DNA of 21,238 bases. Source: a virus. Positions 18,367 to 21,238 of this stretch are shown piece after piece. The notes beneath the pieces are model-generated. The model had not been told where the DNA came from and did not search any database. It was given only the letters and a program-made list of their open reading frames with translations. How positions within the stretch are numbered: the first letter of the stretch is position 1; the number at the start of each line of letters is the position of its first letter. Both the position numbers and the translations under genes were made by a program. The stretch covers positions 1-21,238 of the IMG/VR virus record IMGVR_UViG_3300025300_000114, one strand, 5' to 3'.

Positions 18367-21238
18367 TGCCAAGATGGGGTAAAAGTCCTCCCAATAGCTT
18401 TCTTGCAGACATGCGGAGGCAAATGCCTCTTTCCGGTAATGTACCCGGTCAGTTTACAGGACAACAGGATACAGTCACAGCCCGACTAACACCCGGAGAG
18501 TTCGTTGTGCCACGCAATGTGGCTCAACAGCTATCACCAGAACAGAAGCAATCATTACTTGGCGGTCAGACCCCCAATGGGCAAGCTGGTACCAATGCGT
18601 GGTCTTCTCCACTAATGCCTCAACTAAACACAACAAATCAATCCCCAGCTAGATATCAGGAGGGTGGGGATGTATTAGGAGATGCTGGACAGATGGATTG
18701 CCGTACAAACGGATGTCCACCGGGACAGAACTGTGTACCCGGCCCAATGGGAAGTTATGTCTGTGAGCAGTCTACCGAACCTCTTGAAGGGACACGCACA
18801 CTACAAGACCTTCTAGATGGTGAGGGACTTGGTGATTTCTCTGAATTTGCTGATCTATTTGGTGAGGATGCGGGCAAAGCCCTTGCTGAAAAATTTGGTG
18901 TCAGCGAAGATGTTGCCAAGAAATATGTACTTCCATTTGAAAAGGATCGTTTTAATAAACTGTTGGCTGAAATTCCCAAATGGAAACAGGAAGAGGTTTT
19001 CAACATTACTAAAGATTTTCAGATGCGTGTCGCCCGTAAAAACGAAGAGCAGGCACGTGTTACCGGTCAGGCTGACATTGCAAAGCAACGTACCGATGAA
19101 ATGGATGCACAGACCCTTGCCATGTTCGGCAAGGAAATGACCTCAGATCAATATGCTAACCTTGATTCTACACAGCAGGCACAGTATTTCAATATGGTGG
19201 AGGAGACACTTGGTGAAACAGTTACCATTGGTGGCTTATCTGGTAAGCAATTATCCGCAGAACGGAGACGGTTAGAAGCTGAGTTTGGGGAGAGTCCCGG
19301 TGAACTCGGTGGATTGCTTGGAGCAGAGTTTGAAGAAGCAAAACTACAAACCGAGGCAATGTATGGTGAGGAAGAAGCAAGAGAAACTGTCATTGAAGGT
19401 GCTGAGGCAGTAGGTGGATTTGAGGGAGCAAGACTAAAAGAGATTCGCAAACAGCTTGAGTATCGTTATGGAGCAGATTTAGCCGCAGAGGGCTTAACTG
19501 GTGGAGCCGCCTCAAGAAGATTGGATGAGATGGCTCAACAGATTAGTGAAGAATACGGTGACCAAGAGGGAGAGCTTGCTGGGCTTAAGGGTGAGGAACT
19601 TACCGAGCGTCAACTCCGCATTACCAACCAACAGACAGAAACAGAAAAACGTCTAGAAGCCCAATATGGTAAAAAGGATGTAGTAGACCCAGAGACCAAT
19701 GAGATTATAACATCCATTGGCGGGACAGTTGCCAAAAAATTAGATGTTGCAGAAGACAGGCAAACAGAGCGTCAGCGCCAACTGACTGCACGGACAGAGG
19801 AAGAAACGGAAAGATTAGAAGCACAGTACGGTGAAGGTGAAATAGATCCCATAACCAAACAACCAGTTTCAGCCCTAGCAGGAATTACTGGGCAGCAGAT
19901 TCAAGAACGGGCAAGGTTGGCAGAAGAAGCGTCTAGGCGTGAGTTTGTAACTGGAACACAGGGACTTCGTGAGAGCATGTTACAACAGTCTATGCAACAA
20001 CGCATTGCTGGCCCTCAGACCCGTGGTTTTGCTGCGGCTGGTGGGCAGTCTTTCATGCAACAGATGCAAAAGCAAAGAAGTGATGAAGCTTATACCAATC
20101 TAAGGTCTAGTTTGGCCGCCAGTGCGGATGAAATACAATCAACACGTGATATTCAAGAACGTCAAGCGGAAGAAGCAAGAAGACGTGGCTATGCAAGTGT
20201 GGAAGAAGCACGTCTAGCAGGTGAGTCTGGTCTTGATATTGCAAGGTCTGAAATGGACATAGCCAAGGAAGAAGCAGAAGAAGCAAAGCGTGCCGGATTC
20301 GCCAGTACCGAAGAAGCGGCTAGGACAGGTACACGTGCTGTAGAACTGGCTGAAGATGCGGCACTATTACAGGCTAGAAGGGAAAGGGCTTCTTACACAG
20401 AAGAAGAATTACAGGCCGAGGAAATGAAAAGGGCTGGTAAAGAGTCCTTACTTCAGCAGGTCGGTCGTTCTGGGGAAGCCGCAAGAGCCGCTGAACAAGC
20501 AAGGGTCTTACGTGAGAACCGTGCAATAGAAGCGGCAAGAGCTGGTCGTGAAGGGATTGGATTAAAAGCTTTAGAGGCCACAGAGCGTCAACGACAAGCT
20601 GGTGAGCAGGCTGACATTGCACGTTCGGTAGCTGAGGAAGCTAGGAGAGCAGGTCAAGCGGGTGTAGACCTTACAGAACTGGAGATGAAGGAAGCCAAAA
20701 GGAGAGCAGAGGCTGGTTTAGAGTCAGAAGAAGAGCGTAGGTATGCAGAAGTTGAAGGCTTTCTAAGCGATTATATTAAAGGCTCTCAAGCCACCGCTTT
20801 AAGACTGCTAGAAATGGGTTATAAGACTGATGAAGACGAAGAAGATGATCCACTCGTAAAGGGTGATGTTGGTCAAGAGTGTTTCAGAACCTGTGATGAA
20901 AATCATGCTAGCGGTAGTGCGGCACATCAGACATGTTATGATGCCTGTGGTGGTGAGGACACAACTGACACAACCAATGTGTGTGATCCTCCATGCACGG
21001 GAACACAAGAATGTGTTAATGGGGAATGTGTGGAAAAAACAACCGCCCCACCCGTCCAATCTTGCGAGTTTTGTCTTGCTAAGAACCCAGCCGATCCAAG
21101 TGTATGTTATGGTGAGGGTGCACCTTGTGGGGAAGAAACTGCTAAAGGTGATTGCACTACAGAAGGATGTCCACCGGGGGAAACCTGTGTAAGAGGAAAA
21201 CATGGTGGATATGCTTGTCGCAAAAATGGTGGAGACGC
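18366..21238 (+). CDS. Giant helical virion protein with repeated cysteine modules (3' end cut by window)
   Basis: Open from ATG 18366 to the window end, at least 957 codons with no stop; GAGAGGA lies nine bases upstream. Residues 35-48 read DTVTARLTPGEFVV, a motif known from phage tape-measure proteins. Residues 112-133 hold a four-Cys module (C-x4-C-x5-C-x9-C, with CPPGQNC and GSYVC). Residues about 150-830 are Glu/Ala/Arg/Gln-rich, mostly helical, with repeats such as RLEAEFG (302-308) and RLEAQYG (429-435 and 483-489), then Glu-Ala-Arg blocks with GYAS/GFAS turns. Residues 839-951 contain 16 Cys, ending with a second copy of the four-Cys module with identical spacing. It is probably a tape-measure or internal virion protein. 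The Cys modules suggest an extracellular or disulfide-bonded part. The C-terminus is missing. Confidence 0.7.
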   Translation, partial: MPRWGKSPPNSFLADMRRQMPLSGNVPGQFTGQQDTVTARLTPGEFVVPRNVAQQLSPEQKQSLLGGQTPNGQAGTNAWSSPLMPQLNTTNQSPARYQEGGDVLGDAGQMDCRTNGCPPGQNCVPGPMGSYVCEQSTEPLEGTRTLQDLLDGEGLGDFSEFADLFGEDAGKALAEKFGVSEDVAKKYVLPFEKDRFNKLLAEIPKWKQEEVFNITKDFQMRVARKNEEQARVTGQADIAKQRTDEMDAQTLAMFGKEMTSDQYANLDSTQQAQYFNMVEETLGETVTIGGLSGKQLSAERRRLEAEFGESPGELGGLLGAEFEEAKLQTEAMYGEEEARETVIEGAEAVGGFEGARLKEIRKQLEYRYGADLAAEGLTGGAASRRLDEMAQQISEEYGDQEGELAGLKGEELTERQLRITNQQTETEKRLEAQYGKKDVVDPETNEIITSIGGTVAKKLDVAEDRQTERQRQLTARTEEETERLEAQYGEGEIDPITKQPVSALAGITGQQIQERARLAEEASRREFVTGTQGLRESMLQQSMQQRIAGPQTRGFAAAGGQSFMQQMQKQRSDEAYTNLRSSLAASADEIQSTRDIQERQAEEARRRGYASVEEARLAGESGLDIARSEMDIAKEEAEEAKRAGFASTEEAARTGTRAVELAEDAALLQARRERASYTEEELQAEEMKRAGKESLLQQVGRSGEAARAAEQARVLRENRAIEAARAGREGIGLKALEATERQRQAGEQADIARSVAEEARRAGQAGVDLTELEMKEAKRRAEAGLESEEERRYAEVEGFLSDYIKGSQATALRLLEMGYKTDEDEEDDPLVKGDVGQECFRTCDENHASGSAAHQTCYDACGGEDTTDTTNVCDPPCTGTQECVNGECVEKTTAPPVQSCEFCLAKNPADPSVCYGEGAPCGEETAKGDCTTEGCPPGETCVRGKHGGYACRKNGGD

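Noticed and set aside
18817-19140. 107-residue plus-strand frame within the giant gene
   Set aside because: A different phase of a frame that stays open for 957 codons with repeated motifs; no own ribosome-binding site or domain.
20863-21192. 109-residue plus-strand frame at the end of the window
   Set aside because: Lies over the Cys-rich end of the giant gene, whose frame gives ordered Cys motifs; this frame gives none.

Overview
The window is a gene-dense stretch of a tailed double-stranded DNA phage (or a prophage of one). All convincing genes lie on the + strand, most joined by TAATG or ATGA stop/start overlaps or by gaps of a few to a few tens of bases. This looks like one long late transcription unit. 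The order is end of an upstream gene, portal, acidic scaffold-like protein, major capsid protein, decoration and connector-like proteins, fibres, lysis region, then large tail or internal virion proteins. This resembles podovirus-like or environmental (often marine) Caudoviricetes. I see no tail sheath, no typical siphoviral tail-chaperone frameshift, no integrase, no tRNA and no CRISPR array. The host cannot be named from the sequence.

Layout. Bases 1-60 hold the last codons of an upstream gene, by position probably the large terminase. Bases 60-4319 hold the head genes: portal, a 38-residue microprotein, scaffold and major capsid. Bases 4331-7501 hold small virion and connector proteins, a zinc-ribbon protein preceded by two RNA hairpins, an extremely lysine-rich 38-residue peptide and a 43-residue peptide. 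Bases 7581-10207 hold two fibre proteins: one with a 143-residue internal duplication and one with a long polyglycine domain. Bases 10287-10940 encode an AT-rich 2-oxoglutarate/Fe(II) dioxygenase-like gene that looks like an acquired accessory gene. Bases 10965-13732 hold a run of very small proteins: a lipoprotein, at least seven one- or two-TM proteins (several with a TM plus coiled-coil layout like phage holin-type proteins), an 18-residue Cys/Glu peptide, and two places where overlapping reading frames compete. Bases 13732-14205 encode a GH108-type endolysin, so the preceding membrane proteins are plausibly lysis proteins, although there are far more than one lysis system needs.

Bases 14198-16918 encode a 906-residue tail protein with a tandem domain duplication. 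It is followed by a 74-residue protein, a 388-residue Ala/Gly-rich candidate internal virion protein, and a very large open frame (18366 to the window end, at least 957 residues). That last protein starts with a tape-measure-like LTPGEFVV motif, has a long Glu/Ala/Arg/Gln-rich helical centre, and carries two copies of the same four-cysteine module about 818 residues apart, the second inside a 16-cysteine C-terminal region.

The most unusual items are the cysteine-module giant protein, the 18-residue CxC peptide, the crowded membrane-protein cassette with competing overlapping frames, the Lys-rich peptide, the paired hairpins before the zinc-ribbon gene, and a repeated leader (CCATGTCA-N7-TCGGGCGG) ahead of two virion genes.
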